Assembly: GCA_036897095.1 (NCBI GenBank)
Contig: JAYMSP010002692.1
Coordinates: 1-22,913 of the forward strand
Reading direction: 5' to 3'
DNA from: Plantago elongata
Lineage: Eukaryota > Streptophyta > Magnoliopsida > Lamiales > Plantaginaceae
Length of the DNA: 22,913 nt
The position numbers were made by a program, and so were the translations under genes. This document shows positions 1-9,433 of the stretch, one piece after another (position 1 is the stretch's first letter; every line of letters begins with the position of its first letter). Under the pieces are notes generated by a model. The model had not been told where the DNA came from, did not search any database, and saw only the letters and a list, made by a program, of their open reading frames with translations.

Positions 1-1465
1 CGTAGTCAAATTCTGATGCAAGTTCCTTTACCAACTTTGGTGAAGATTTATTCTATACTATTGCAAGAAGAAGGACAATGAGGTCTTAGTTCTTATGATA
101 ATGTACAGTCGAGTCAAGATTATATGGCTATGATGAGTAGGCAAACTGGGGAAATTATGCCTGAGAATGTTGCTTGTATGGTGAAGAATACTTATTTCAA
201 GGGTCAGAACAAGGATAAAGATAAGCCTAAATGTTCTCATTGTGGTGCTATTGGGCATACTGTAAAGACTTGTTATCAGATAATAGGATATCCACCTGGT
301 TGGCAGAGAAATAAGGGTACCGACAAGAGGTTTGTTAGTCAGCAACAACATGGAAATCATCATGCTCATGTGGCAGTTGTAAATGAAACTAGTTGTTCTC
401 AGATTGTTTCTGATGATATAACACCTGATTTGTATAATCAGTTTATGGAATTTGCTAGGTTTCAAGCACAACAACAAATGATAACACAACAACAACATCC
501 TTCTAGTCCTGTTCATAAGGTGGCAGTTGAAGTTTCTGAAGTTCCCTCTACTTCAGGCACATGTATCACAAAGTATTCATTGTCTTCTAGTGCTTTAGCA
601 GGTCAGAATGATATATGGATACTTGATACAGGAGCTACAGATCATATGATATGTGATTGTAGTTATTATACTGGTAATGTTGTTGATGTTGATATCTACA
701 TAAATCTTCCTACAGGTGATAATATCATTGCAGTTAAAAGTGGTGAAGTTAAAATTTCAAACAATTTAACTTTGCATAATGTTCTTTTTGTACCTAGATT
801 CACATTTAATCTAGTGTCTGTGCCTCACTTAACTCATTTTGAGAACTTGAGTTGTCATTTTTATAAATATCATTGTCACTTGCAGGACATAGCAACAAGA
901 AAGGTGATTGGATTTAGTGCTTTTACTGATGACTTATACCATTTATCAAGGAACATTATCAAGATCACACACTTTCAATCTGCTGTCAATTTTGTCAAGT
1001 GTAATAAAGAGGATGTTTTCAAATTGTGGCACATGAGATTAGGTCATTCATCTGTATCTAGTCTTGTAGACATACCTGAATATTCAATCAAACAATGTAA
1101 TACATAATTTGTTTGTGACATTTGTCATTTCTGTAAAAAAAGAAGCTCAGTTTTAATGAGAACAACAAAATTTCTGCAAATGCTTTTGACTTGATTCGTG
1201 TTGATATTTGGGGCCATTTCATACTCCTTATTCTTGTAAAAGATTTTTCTTAACAATTGGTGATGACTATTCTAGGTGCACATGGCTCTATCTCATGACA
1301 CCCAAATCAGAAGTTAAAAATCATATGGATCATTTTTATAATATGGTTTTAACTCAATTTGACAGAAAAATTAAATGTGTGAGATCAGATAATGGACCTG
1401 AATTTAATCTAACAAGTTTTTCGACCTCTGGTTATTTCCATTATACTATAGTTCTAACTTAGTAT
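1..1465 (+). mobile_element. Ty1/copia remnant A (gag-PR-INT part), fossil
   Basis: This is the internal part of a Ty1/copia retrotransposon, entering from the left edge. In order it shows a gag zinc knuckle of the C-x2-C-x4-H-x4-C type (232-273, followed by the copia-typical GYPPGW), a Q-rich spacer, an aspartic protease start (WILDTGATDH near 616-645), the GAG-pre-integrase motif LWHMRLGHSS (1024-1053), and an integrase core piece reading GDDYSR...VRSDNGPEF (about 1256-1410). The order gag, protease, integrase before any reverse transcriptase is the copia order, which excludes gypsy. Reverse transcriptase and RNase H do not follow, and no LTR is seen. The copy is broken in a few places and incomplete, so it is a fossil. 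Confidence 0.9.
124..1107 (+). pseudogene. Copia gag nucleocapsid, protease and pre-integrase region (fossil)
   Basis: This is the longest open stretch of copia remnant A, 327 codons. The CCHC knuckle lies at about residues 37-50 (CSHCGAIGHTVKTC) and would bind RNA in the particle. A glutamine- and serine-rich linker follows. Residues about 165-270 form the retropepsin-like protease, with the DTG catalytic triplet inside WILDTGATDH. The C-terminal part carries LWHMRLGHSS, the conserved start of the GAG-pre-integrase domain. The first ATG is only the first in frame; the true gag start should lie left of the window. The family assignment is firm. The reading is part of an element that is no longer whole. 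Confidence 0.85.
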
Positions 1466-1539
1466 CTGAATTTGACTTTGGCATAAAAATAAATAAATAT
1501 AAAACTCTGATTTAACGCATCAACACACATTTGTACACT

Positions 1540-3165
1540 TGGATGAGGAATATGTGACCCCGTGTGCTAGAAACACTGAGTTTGTGCAAGAAATTTTCAT
1601 TGCAGATTTTTTTGACTCTGAGGATGCTAATCACACACACAGTGACACCCGAAGTGTCTCTCATTATACTAACCTTATTTGTTTGGCTAGTTGTGTTGAT
1701 CACAGTACATGTGTTACTATCGATTCAGATCGAGCTGGTAATATAGACCATGATGGGACTCAAGAAATTGAAATAACGAAGACTTAAAAAACATCTACTC
1801 TGATTTGTTGATCGAATGGAAGAAAGTACTTAAGAGTGAAATCTACCATAAAAAGGAGAACCAGTATCTTCATGACACTGTCAATCGTCTAAAAGTCACT
1901 CTTACTCAAAAGGATGATGAATGTGAAAAGGTGCAATCAAGGGTAGTCAAAGTTGAACTGACTTTAGCTATGTTTAATTCGAGTTCGAAAAAATTTGATG
2001 ATATCTTGTGTGATGGTAATGACGGAACCATGAGACTTGGTTTTAAACCTGTTAAGCCTAACTTAGCACTTGTGAAAACTACTTCTATCTTTTATTCTAT
2101 TCCTGTTTTTGTTAAAGCTAAACAAACTGATGAATAATCAAAAAATAATTTTTTTTTTGTTTGTTAGCACTGTTTAAAACCAGGACATATGAAATCATTG
2201 TTATCAGTTCATCAAAAAGAAGGAAGACACTTAACAGGTCCAAAAGGTCAAGGATACCACTAATGGTGTAGTAGAGACATTAAGTGAAAGCAGCAAAACT
2301 AAAACCACCAAGGAATGTTTCGTCACAACACCAGAGTCTGATAATGGTTCTGATAAGCCAGTAACAAATTTACTTACCAATCCTGGAACTAAGAAGAGCA
2401 AAAAGAAAGGTAAAGGAAGCCTAAAACAAGTATAAGCTACCAAAAGTAAGGCTCTTAGTTCTATTGTCTCTATTGTCCTGAGTACTAACTTTGCAGGTGT
2501 ATGACATTTTGATAGTGGGTGTTCTAGACACGTGTGGCACTAGATCTAATCTCAAGGATCTTGTTACACTTAGGACAGGTACAATAACTTATGGTGGAGG
2601 TACTGTGAGCCAATTCATTGGCATGAGAACTCTGAACTCCTTAGGGATACCTCCCTTGAAACATGTCCTTTTGGTAGAAGGATTAATGGCTAACCTCATT
2701 AACATTAGTCAACTGTGCGATGATGGTCTACAAGTACTGTTCAAAATGGGCTCTTGTGAAGTGGTGAATTATGCAAGTCAACTGGTAATGTCAGGTACCA
2801 GAACTAGTCACAATTACTACTTGTTTAACCGGTGTGTGGAGAACACCAGCACTGTGTGTCCTATATAATCACATGTTGTTAGTACATGCATGTAGGTTTG
2901 GGTGGGAGATGTTGATGATTGGAAATTGACCAGAAGTGAATATTTTTATTTAAGAAATAATATGTTGTCTTGTTACTCTATAAACAAGAATCTAGCTTAT
3001 CCTCAACCGCTGATTACATAGCTTCTACTAGATATGTCACCCAGCCTGCATGTCTTGGTCATAATTTGTGCAAGTATAGGTTGAGAATTGACATCCTAAA
3101 ACTATTAGCTGACCCCAAGAGACTCTACAACCTCTGCAAGTCTCTTGGCATGAGCATTGTCTAGA
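1540..3165 (+). mobile_element. Ty1/copia remnant B, fossil
   Basis: This is a second copia remnant of a different subfamily, immediately downstream of the first. About 1600-2137 resembles the C-terminal half of a long copia gag: an acidic stretch, then a predicted coiled coil (about 1810-1960), then the FDDIL...LGFKPVKP segment that usually precedes the zinc knuckle. A knuckle-like KPGHMKS reading lies near 2175. Protease-like sequence (FDSGCSRH near 2505-2530, then GLMANLINISQLCDDG at about 2674-2721) follows. At about 2895-3060 the RNase H end is recognisable from WYS/KQESSLSSTADYIAS-type sequence. Most of integrase and reverse transcriptase is absent. The copy is heavily broken and clearly old. 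Confidence 0.75.
2491..2868 (+). pseudogene. Copia protease-region fragment (fossil)
   Basis: This is an open stretch of 125 codons inside remnant B. The pattern G-T-I-T-Y-G-G-G-T-V ... I-P-P-L-K-H-V-L-L-V-E-G-L-M-A-N-L-I-N-I-S-Q-L-C-D-D-G-L-Q-V-L-F is the conserved C-terminal half of plant copia proteases and the start of the pre-integrase domain. In whole relatives it reads GLxxNLISISQLCD followed by a cysteine-bearing strand. The stretch sits downstream of gag-like coiled-coil sequence, as expected. It is a fragment only, and the first ATG has no meaning as a start. Confidence 0.7.
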
Positions 3166-3489
3166 TAAATATAGGCCCGAGTGTGTCTGAATCACACTTG
3201 TTCTTGCTTGTGGTGTTATCTGTTATGATCGTGAGTGTCTCTCCTCTTCTCTCTTCTTTTGGTCTTCTTGTTATTGTGGTCATCCTCCTTCGGTTTATGT
3301 TAGTTGATCGCTTGCTCTAACTTCTCTCCTTTCCTTAAAAAAAAATTATGTGTGCAACACACTGTGAATCGTGTTCTCTAGTCTCTTTGTCATTTTCGGT
3401 TCTAATAAAGACTCCCTTTTTCGGTTATATTTATTTTTATGCATATGGTTGTGCACCAGAGCTACTAAACACAGTTTACTTTCATACAT

Positions 3490-3705
3490 GGGTGCTTGGA
3501 GTTCCAGCTGCCAGCATTTGGTGCGATTGTCTTACTTGAGTTAGTTTCTCTAAAGGTGAGACATATAATGTGCATGCATTGGGATACTAGGGTTTATGGA
3601 GTTTCGGCTGCCTGCATTCAGTCCTATGTGCATACCTGTTTTGTTGATCCAGTCTGGTGATACCTTTGGGGTGTATGGGGCTCCGGTTGCCTTCATTCAA
3701 TGTGT
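3490..3705 (+). repeat. Three-copy degenerate direct repeat, unit about 40 bp
   Basis: Three copies begin near 3490 (gggtgcttggagttccagct), 3590 (gggtttatggagtttcggct) and 3669 (gggtgtatggggctccggtt). Each continues with gcc, then a CATT core and a TG-rich tail. The spacing is about 100 and then 79 bp, so the array is irregular, with unit sequence conserved better than spacer. There is no open frame through it. The origin is unknown; it may be a diverged internal repeat of a retroelement untranslated region. Confidence 0.6.
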
Positions 3706-3729
3706 GTACTACTCACTATGAAAATAATG

Positions 3730-3763
3730 ATAAATAAAAAATAAAAAATAAAAAATAAAAAAA
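3730..3763 (+). repeat. A-rich microsatellite, (TAAAAAA)n-like
   Basis: A short run of TAAAAA/TAAAAAA units is directly visible. It may mark an old poly(A)-type tail, but no retroposon body is recognised next to it on either strand. Confidence 0.8.
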
Positions 3764-4389
3764 TCAACCATATTTATGCTTTCTATCCTTTTGTTTTATG
3801 TTTGGACAATGTGGAGTGTAATAAAAAGTCCAGAGGTGGTTCAAGTGTCCTGATAACACCATACTCATTGGTGTGTACTCTATTCATTTCTCCCTATCTA
3901 TTTTATTATTTCACTGTGGAGGTTGGTTTAGTTTTCTGTGCTGACCACACGGACTTGGTTGAGTTGCCTCTTCCCTTTTCTTCTCTCTTAGTTTTTTCCG
4001 CTCTTTCTCTTCTTCTTTTATCTTGTGTGCTTTGTGTGCTGGGTGCATTGGGTGTTTGGGTTATTTTTCTGGGTCCTAGAATTATGGATAGATTAGAGCT
4101 TGAGTTATGTTTCATGTTTTCTTGATGTAATTCGAAATCGGAATTATTCCAGGAGTGAGAGCGAATCAAATATACATCTTACCCACTTGAGAGGGATCAC
4201 ACAGTTAGACCTAAGTTCTATTTACTTTGGAAACATATTTTGTGAGCTTATGTGTGCCTTTCTATGAATGTTGGTGTGACATTGATGATTTTAAAATCCT
4301 AGAGTTTATTTCTTGCATTGGTTGTCTCGTATCTTAGGAGTTAGACTTACTTGTTAGTTTATTTGTTTTCTTAGGAAATTTAGAGTGTC

Positions 4390-5620
4390 TTTTTACTTGA
4401 GGACAATCAAATGTTCGGTTTGGGGAGTTTGAGGAGAGGCTTTTAGACCGTCTCATCTAGTCGTTTTTACCACCTTTTATTGTTCTTAAGTCTAGTTTTT
4501 ATTATTAAAGTAGAATTTTACTTGTTTTGTTCTATTTTGGACTTCACAGGTATTTGGTGAAAACACTCCAATTGATAGCAAAATGATGTATTTTATGCAC
4601 ACTTGGATGATCCAATTGCTTCGTATGGATGCTAGAAGTGGAGTGGTGAAGCCAAAATACCAATAAACGAAGTTGGAATGAGCGAAATCTAGCAAAAGGA
4701 GCAAAAACAAGCGAAAGGGGAAAAATAGTAAATATTCGGAAGAAGATCGCATCACGAAGCAAAACTGCAAGCAAAATAGTAAATGTTTAGCCTAGTTTAC
4801 GGTTTGCCAGCCCGTTTTGCCATATTTTGCTATTTTTCTCTCCTAATTAGGTTCTACTACTTCATTCTCTATATAATAAGCCCTAGTCTTCAATTGTAAA
4901 CATATTTTCATACTTTCCAACTCTAGAATACTTTTTACAGAGAGAGAACAGAGATTCAAAGGCAAAGCTCGATTTGTGATCCAAGCCTTGCTTATATTTT
5001 ATATTGAAGATTATTTTGTGCAATCGGGATTCGGATTCTAGCAAGCTCTACTGTTGAATTCTATTGAAAGCTCTTCAGCTTACCTGGTTACCTGGGACAT
5101 GACAACCATCGGTATACTGTATCAACTTTATTTAATTCAACTTTATCTTGATGATATGTGCTTAGCTCTCTCTTCTATGACTAATAATAGCTAAACATCC
5201 CACTATGGGGTTGTGAGGAATGCAAGTATGATTAGTACCATATATCATGATTAATCACTGTGCTATTTAGGTTAAACAATTAATCTGTCTATGATTATTT
5301 GATGATTTACAAACTAAATCAATGATCGCATAACTTGCTCTTTTAAACTAAACATGTTTTCGTCCATGGGTTATACAACAGTTTGTTGCAGATTACTTTA
5401 GCCAGATTAATTTGGTTGTCGTAGTTTAGTGGAATTGACGACTCCCCTAATACTATTTGAGCTTGAACTGAGTGAGTGAGATATAGTCGTGTGATTATCT
5501 CTTGTGAATCGCAATTCCCTGCTAATCAACTTGATTAAAATCACCATCACGCAGTTTCTCCAATTGCATAACTCATCTTCATATTCAATATAAGTTTCTT
5601 CCATATATCTTCTCTATTCA
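4390..5620 (+). mobile_element. Ty3/gypsy 3' tail and long terminal repeat, fossil
   Basis: The sequence around 4395-4432 (acttgaggacaatcaaatg, then gtttggggagtttgagga) matches the conserved 3' internal end of many plant Ty3/gypsy elements, where a CTTGAGGACAAG box precedes a purine-rich tract and the 3' LTR. The following kilobase fits an LTR. It has a segment near 4795-4820 about keeping or losing agtttacggtttgccagcccg, a TATA box at 4870-4877, a purine-rich leader (gagagagaacagag), and a segment near 5175-5260 with TAGCTAAAC...GGGGTTGTGAGGAATG that recurs in plant gypsy LTRs. Exact borders are not resolved, and no coding part or second LTR is visible. The call rests on recalled family patterns. 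Confidence 0.5.
4870..4877 (+). promoter_or_regulatory. TATA box of the gypsy LTR
   Basis: The octamer tatataat, preceded by a CT-rich stretch (ttcattctc), is the best core-promoter match in this LTR. The leader that follows (ccctagtcttcaattgtaaa) is of the type seen at LTR transcription starts. Assignment depends on the LTR call. Confidence 0.45.
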
Positions 5621-5689
5621 CTTTTTTTTTTTAGAAAAATCCACTCAACGTCTAAATAATAGTGATAAATACTATGAATTCTCCATGCC

Positions 5690-5845
5690 GTCTAGCATAT
5701 CCTTGCGAAATTAACAAGACCAAGATTCAATTGAAAAATACACCTAAGTTGGAGGAGATACCCTATTATTTGGAGAACCACACGAATAGATGATGTTCCT
5801 ACGAAGATTTATCATATTTAGCTTGAGGGGGGTGGGGGGTGGATA
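5690..5845 (+). mobile_element. Copia 3' coding end with polypurine tract, fossil
   Basis: The reading around 5797-5832 (FIIFSLRG type, just before a run of Gs) resembles the last residues of plant copia polyproteins, which often end DIYxPSLRG with the polypurine tract overlapping. The tract is gcttgaggggggtgggggg (5821-5839), close to the common TTGAGGGGGAGTGTT junction. What follows (tggatattattgcataaag) would then be the start of an LTR of unknown extent. This is inferred from a short match and is tentative. Confidence 0.35.
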
Positions 5846-7078
5846 TTATTGCATAAAGAAAGAGAGTCAAGGAAGTTGATAAGACCCCGAGTACAAAATA
5901 AGGGACCGGTACAAGAACACAAAGCGGAAAGCCGAAATTCTAAATAATACAGACAATAATAGGAAAATTAAACATCCTAATAGTGCATAGTCTAACACAT
6001 AAGGATCACAAATACAATCTGCAAAAACCTGGAAAAAGTTGATGTTCCCCGGAAACCAAATGTCCAACAAGCGGCCAGTGCCAAAGCCTTCTACTGACAG
6101 AACAAACTCATAATCTACATCTTTGCTACACTCTTGAAACAATCTCCAAGCCCTAATCTCTGAAAACGCCTCCATCTTCTATGAGAACCAATAAGAAATC
6201 TGCTGCACTATCATTCCAGTAAATCTAGGATACCAAATCATGAAACTTAAAATCCATAAGCCTATCCAGAAATGCATAATCATACAGGCAAGCTGCCAGT
6301 CTAAACCAAACTGAAACTGAATAGAACAATGACATCTATAACCATACAAAATACCAAGATGAACAACAAAAAGAACATAAAAAACCTGATTGCTTTTTTC
6401 TCTCAACTTTTATTTCTGCAGATATCTGAATTCTGTTTTTAAATTTGCAGGACAAGGATTGCACTCCAATTTTTTCCAGAAGAATCGAAACATTATCTTT
6501 TTTTTTTTTTTGGGAGTGTGCCATATGCATCTGTCTGATGGCTCTGGTTTTTCCAACTTGTCAATATAGCTTTTACCTCTCAAAACATCAAACCCTAAAA
6601 AATAAGGGTAGCCTTCAAAAATTACAAAAGAAAAGTTGACTAATACAACATGATACCTGACTAAAAACAGGATGTAATAAGATTTGGAAGGGTTTCCTTG
6701 CTATTTTTTCTTTTTTCTTTATTAATGTTTTAAACTTTTATTATTTTAATATTTTTAAATTCATTTGGAATGAAATTATGTACTTTGAAGATAAATGATG
6801 TGGTAGGTATGGTCAATGGAAGGGGGCATGCGTAATATATTGTTTTAAATCCAGTGATGAATTTGTTTTGTACACCAATTGCAAAAAGGTAGTATATACG
6901 TAATTTTTCATACTCAATATTATTGTTTTAGGCATCATGTACACTTTACTCAGATCCGTCTCTAGACAATATATCATTATATTGACAATATATGGTGCAT
7001 CAACGAAAATAAGAATAGATAATAGGGTAGAATTTAGACACCAAACTAGTGCTTTGTACATAAAAATTAACAAATTAC
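5846..7078. other. A+T-rich stretch without a recognised gene
   Basis: If the polypurine tract at 5821 is real, the first several hundred bases may be a copia LTR. On the minus strand, two open frames lie end to end (6406-6179 and 6175-5867; 75 and 102 codons). They are hydrophobic and rich in W, F and Y, with no family pattern that I recognise. A run of 14 Ts lies at 6498-6511. From about 6640 to 7078 the DNA is A+T-rich and includes the 3' flank of the minus-strand SPH gene. Confidence 0.5.
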
Positions 7079-7455
7079 TCATGGAGTAGGTGGGTTTTTC
7101 CATGGTTGGCACCAACCACCAACACACGGTCCATCTTCAGTTATTGACCATATGTACTTCTAGTGTAAACACCATATGTACTTCTAGTGTAAACACCATA
7201 TTTTCCAGAACCATGAACCGAAGTGAAAGTGCAATAAAATTTTGTCAGACCGGCGAGAAAAACTTTTTGTCTAAATGAAAACTTGAATTCTTGGTTCGTT
7301 GTGAGGTATTTGTCACCAAAATCATCATCACCAGATAAACAATAAGCTTTCAAGGTTTGACCTTGAATCACATTACGTATGCCAATTGTGATCGCATCTG
7401 CTGTGCTTACCAACACAATGCACAAAATGGCGAATGAGGCAAATGTTTTATTCAT
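7079..7455 (-). pseudogene. S-protein homologue (SPH, Papaver S1-type), frameshifted
   Basis: This is a small secreted protein of the plant self-incompatibility S1 family. The start is ATG at 7453-7455. Residues 1-21 form a signal peptide (MNKTFASFAILCIVLVSTADA). The mature part begins ITIGIRNVIQGQTLKAYC and has the family marks GDDDFGDKYL, FKFSFR and TKFYCTF, with cysteines at 39 and 75. The open frame ends at 7141 after 104 residues, with GVYTRSTY repeated twice because of a 24-bp tandem duplication. The expected C-terminal motif W-S-I-x-E-D-G-P-C then lies in a different frame (WSITEDGPC, followed by a second C and PW) and runs to a stop at 7079. The duplication keeps frame, so a separate one-base change must separate the halves. 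Whole relatives are about 110-150 residues. Family is firm; whether the gene still works is doubtful. Confidence 0.85.
7147..7200 (+). repeat. 24-bp tandem duplication in the SPH gene
   Basis: Two perfect 24-bp copies occupy 7147-7170 and 7171-7194, and a partial third copy of 6 bases extends to 7200. On the minus strand each copy encodes GVYTRSTY, giving the odd repeated C-terminus of the SPH frame. Perfect identity of the copies points to a recent event. Confidence 0.95.
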
Positions 7456-7520
7456 GATTGTTATTTGACTCAAATTTTTTGTGTTGTAAGTACTTGATGA
7501 TCGTTTGCACGAGGTATGTA

Positions 7521-7528
7521 TATTTATA
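7521..7528 (-). promoter_or_regulatory. TATA box of the SPH gene
   Basis: On the minus strand the sequence reads ctataaatatac, a near-consensus plant TATA box about 66 bases upstream of the SPH ATG. That allows a short leader of roughly 35 bases. It is the only strong TATA match upstream in this orientation within 150 bases. Confidence 0.65.
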
Positions 7529-7599
7529 GATGGAGTATAGATATTTGCAAATTGAATTATGTAGATCAATAAATTTTGATTTATTATCACCACAAATTT

Positions 7600-8282
7600 T
7601 ACTATTCAATTATAGAATGATTATGTGCACCGTAGTGAAATATTAGGAGCACTGGTTTTTCTCCCGTAATTACAATATAACTCATGGTAGAATTACAAAT
7701 TATAAATCTGTAACTACTCATATTCTATCCATTTCTTTATTATTCTAGGTTTTAAATGTTGAATCTGAACACATAAGGTTGGTTATATACGTTATAACAA
7801 TCGTTATAAAATGTAATTGTTAACATATTTAGAAAATAGGTAATTTATATGAATTTAAGGTATTTTATATTTATATAAGAGAAAATTTTCTTTCACACTA
7901 CTAATTGTTGAGGGTAAAGTTCTCCAACCACTTGCTAGTTATCTTTAAGACCTATAAGCCTGCACTACAAATCCTTCCTGAGTTAATGTCTAAAGCAGGG
8001 GTCCAAAGTGCTCTCGGTTCCAAAGCACTAGAGGGTAAGAACCTGCACAAGTAACTTTGGAGGGGTTAGAACCGAAGACCAGTTTGCGTGATGCGAAATC
8101 GGATATGCACTTTACTTGAGAGAGACTAAATATCTATGATGTATAGAATTCGGGTTTGAATTGTAATGATGACTTAAGATGACGTGACTTACCATTCAAA
8201 TTGTAATGTGTACCACTTATATAGATATTGAAATGTTCAGTAATCCTTTATGTGATTGTTAAAGCGAGCTCATCTTGTTTTT
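7600..8282. other. Intergenic DNA without a recognised gene
   Basis: 7600-7900 is A+T-rich with no open frames of note. About 7900-8230 is less A+T-rich. Read on the minus strand it has a TATA-like tatataag (near 8220), then a segment with cgatttcgcatcacgc and gtgcaggttc, loosely like the leader part of a gypsy LTR. That resemblance is too weak for a call. Confidence 0.4.
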
Positions 8283-8960
8283 TTATTTTTGGGTCTCTTC
8301 CCCCTTAGTCAGAGTTGACAAACTTAAAATTACAAATCCCTCTTGCAAATAATCCAAATTCTTGCTCAGTATGTTGTAGCTTCCAACCAACCTTTGTTGT
8401 TCCGAAAGTAGCTCTTCAACCTTGGTAAGAAGTCCAGTCTTATTATTTGTGAGCTCTCCACAGACTATGCACTGCATCTGCTTTCCTTGCAGCATAGTGT
8501 GCTTCATGCAAATTTTTATGAGCTATGTCCAAATCTCCACCCCTCATCTTCCCAAGGTCTCTTTGGGCAATCATCATACTAGTTGTTCTTTGGTGAACAA
8601 CTCAGCAAAAGCTTTAAGTTCTGGAGGAACATATTCTAGGACATGGTTGTTTTGCTCAACCAACTAATTTCTGAGTCTAGCCAGGAACCGAAGATAATAT
8701 AGTTGTCTTGATTGTCTCTGTTGATGTTAGGTATCTGACTAAAAGATTTAGGAGCCAAAAGCATTCTCTTTAGATGAGAAACAACCAGATGCTCATTCTT
8801 GTGATCAACCCACTTTGAAAGATCCTCTTCTTCATCAAATATTTCATCATAATCTTCATCAAGGCCAGCAAACATTGCTTCCTTTCCTTTATGCTTAGAT
8901 GAAGAAGGGATAGATTCTGGAAATGCAGCCTCAGTGGTGAGACAATATTCGATAGTCTCA
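8283..8960 (-). pseudogene. Unidentified decayed coding block, possibly from a retroelement
   Basis: Minus-strand frames at 8961-8770, 8875-8636 and 8507-8283 look like protein but are broken. The first part has an acidic stretch (DEDYDEIFDEEEDLSKW), then a segment ending near FGSWLDSEI. The middle reads like DLAHKNLHEAHYAARKADAVHSLW. The last part is a short coiled-coil-like segment (LLTKVEELLSEQQRLVGSYN) ending in TLTKGEETQK at 8283. I do not recognise a family. The coiled coil with a charged tail and a GA-rich tract at the end resembles accessory or gag-like frames of plant retroelements, but this is only an impression. A decayed host gene is equally possible. Confidence 0.4.
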
Positions 8961-9420
8961 TTTAGTCTTTTTATCGGTCTTTTGTTAGTCTTAGTCTTAT
9001 GTTTAGAGTCTATACTTCGGTACTTTTCTTGTGTTTTTCAGGAATCAATGCCTTTTGGAGCATAATAAGGAGTTCAGGATTTAATGGCTCGTCGCGGTGA
9101 GATTGCCGAGGAATTCCACCAAACCTCTCTGGATTGATCGTCGCGACGAGGAAGTCAGTGTGCGATTAAAGATAAAAGAAGAAGACTCTACGTGGCGAGA
9201 CGATTGCTCCGTCACAGTGAGATACGCAGACTTCCCTTGTAATTATATTTTCCTTATTATATTAGAATTAGACAGTTCATTCTTCAGACTTTCACACAAT
9301 TTTCTGTATTAAGTGTACTTGCAATCAATTCTATCATCCATTCATTGGGCAACACGAGACACCATATTGGCTCGTGCTGGGATTCAAATGCAGTCATAAC
9401 CAACTGCACCTTATAAATTA
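8961..9420 (+). mobile_element. Possible Tat-type gypsy LTR fragment, fossil
   Basis: The stretch carries ctcgtcgcgg (near 9088) and the palindrome tcgtcgcgacga (9138-9149). CGTCGCGACG blocks are common in LTRs of Tat/Retand-type gypsy elements of several eudicots. The following T-rich leader with cttcagactttcacacaatt (near 9280-9300) and a tail ending in agtgtacttgcaatc fits the transcribed part of an LTR. There is no partner LTR, primer site or coding sequence next to it. This is tentative. Confidence 0.3.
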
Positions 9421-9423
9421 TAC

Positions 9424-9433
9424 CAACCATCTA
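9424..9433 (+). repeat. Left target-site duplication of the foldback element
   Basis: caaccatcta lies directly before the left arm and pairs with caaacatcta at 9917-9926, with one mismatch. A 10-bp length is slightly above the usual 9 for Mutator-like elements; a 9-bp reading is possible if the arm border is shifted by one base. Confidence 0.7.

Larger units (their letters stand above)
3166..4389. other. Non-coding spacer with low-complexity tracts
   Basis: No gene is recognised here. The stretch holds a pyrimidine-rich tract (about 3235-3330), three diverged copies of a roughly 40-bp sequence (3490-3705), an A-rich microsatellite (about 3730-3763) and another pyrimidine-rich run (about 3965-4025). 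Open frames of up to 107 codons exist on both strands, but they are hydrophobic or low complexity and show no family pattern. Part of it may be the untranslated 3' end of copia remnant B, and its right part may be the 3' internal region of the gypsy element that follows. Confidence 0.5.

Noticed and set aside
3802-4125. Frame of 107 codons with membrane-like segments
   Set aside because: The hydrophobic runs come from a pyrimidine-rich tract (about 3965-4025). No family resemblance, promoter or neighbouring exon supports a gene.
5867-6406. Two adjoining minus-strand frames (75 and 102 codons) as host exons or a LINE reverse-transcriptase tail
   Set aside because: AFSEIRAWRLFQE and DIWFPGN faintly recall LINE tails, but the spacing between the two is far too short and no other motif is present. 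The frames are hydrophobic and show no family pattern.
7900-8230. Minus-strand gypsy LTR leader
   Set aside because: A TATA-like sequence and a gtgcaggttc segment recall Tat LTRs, but there is no primer site, partner LTR or coding sequence to support it.
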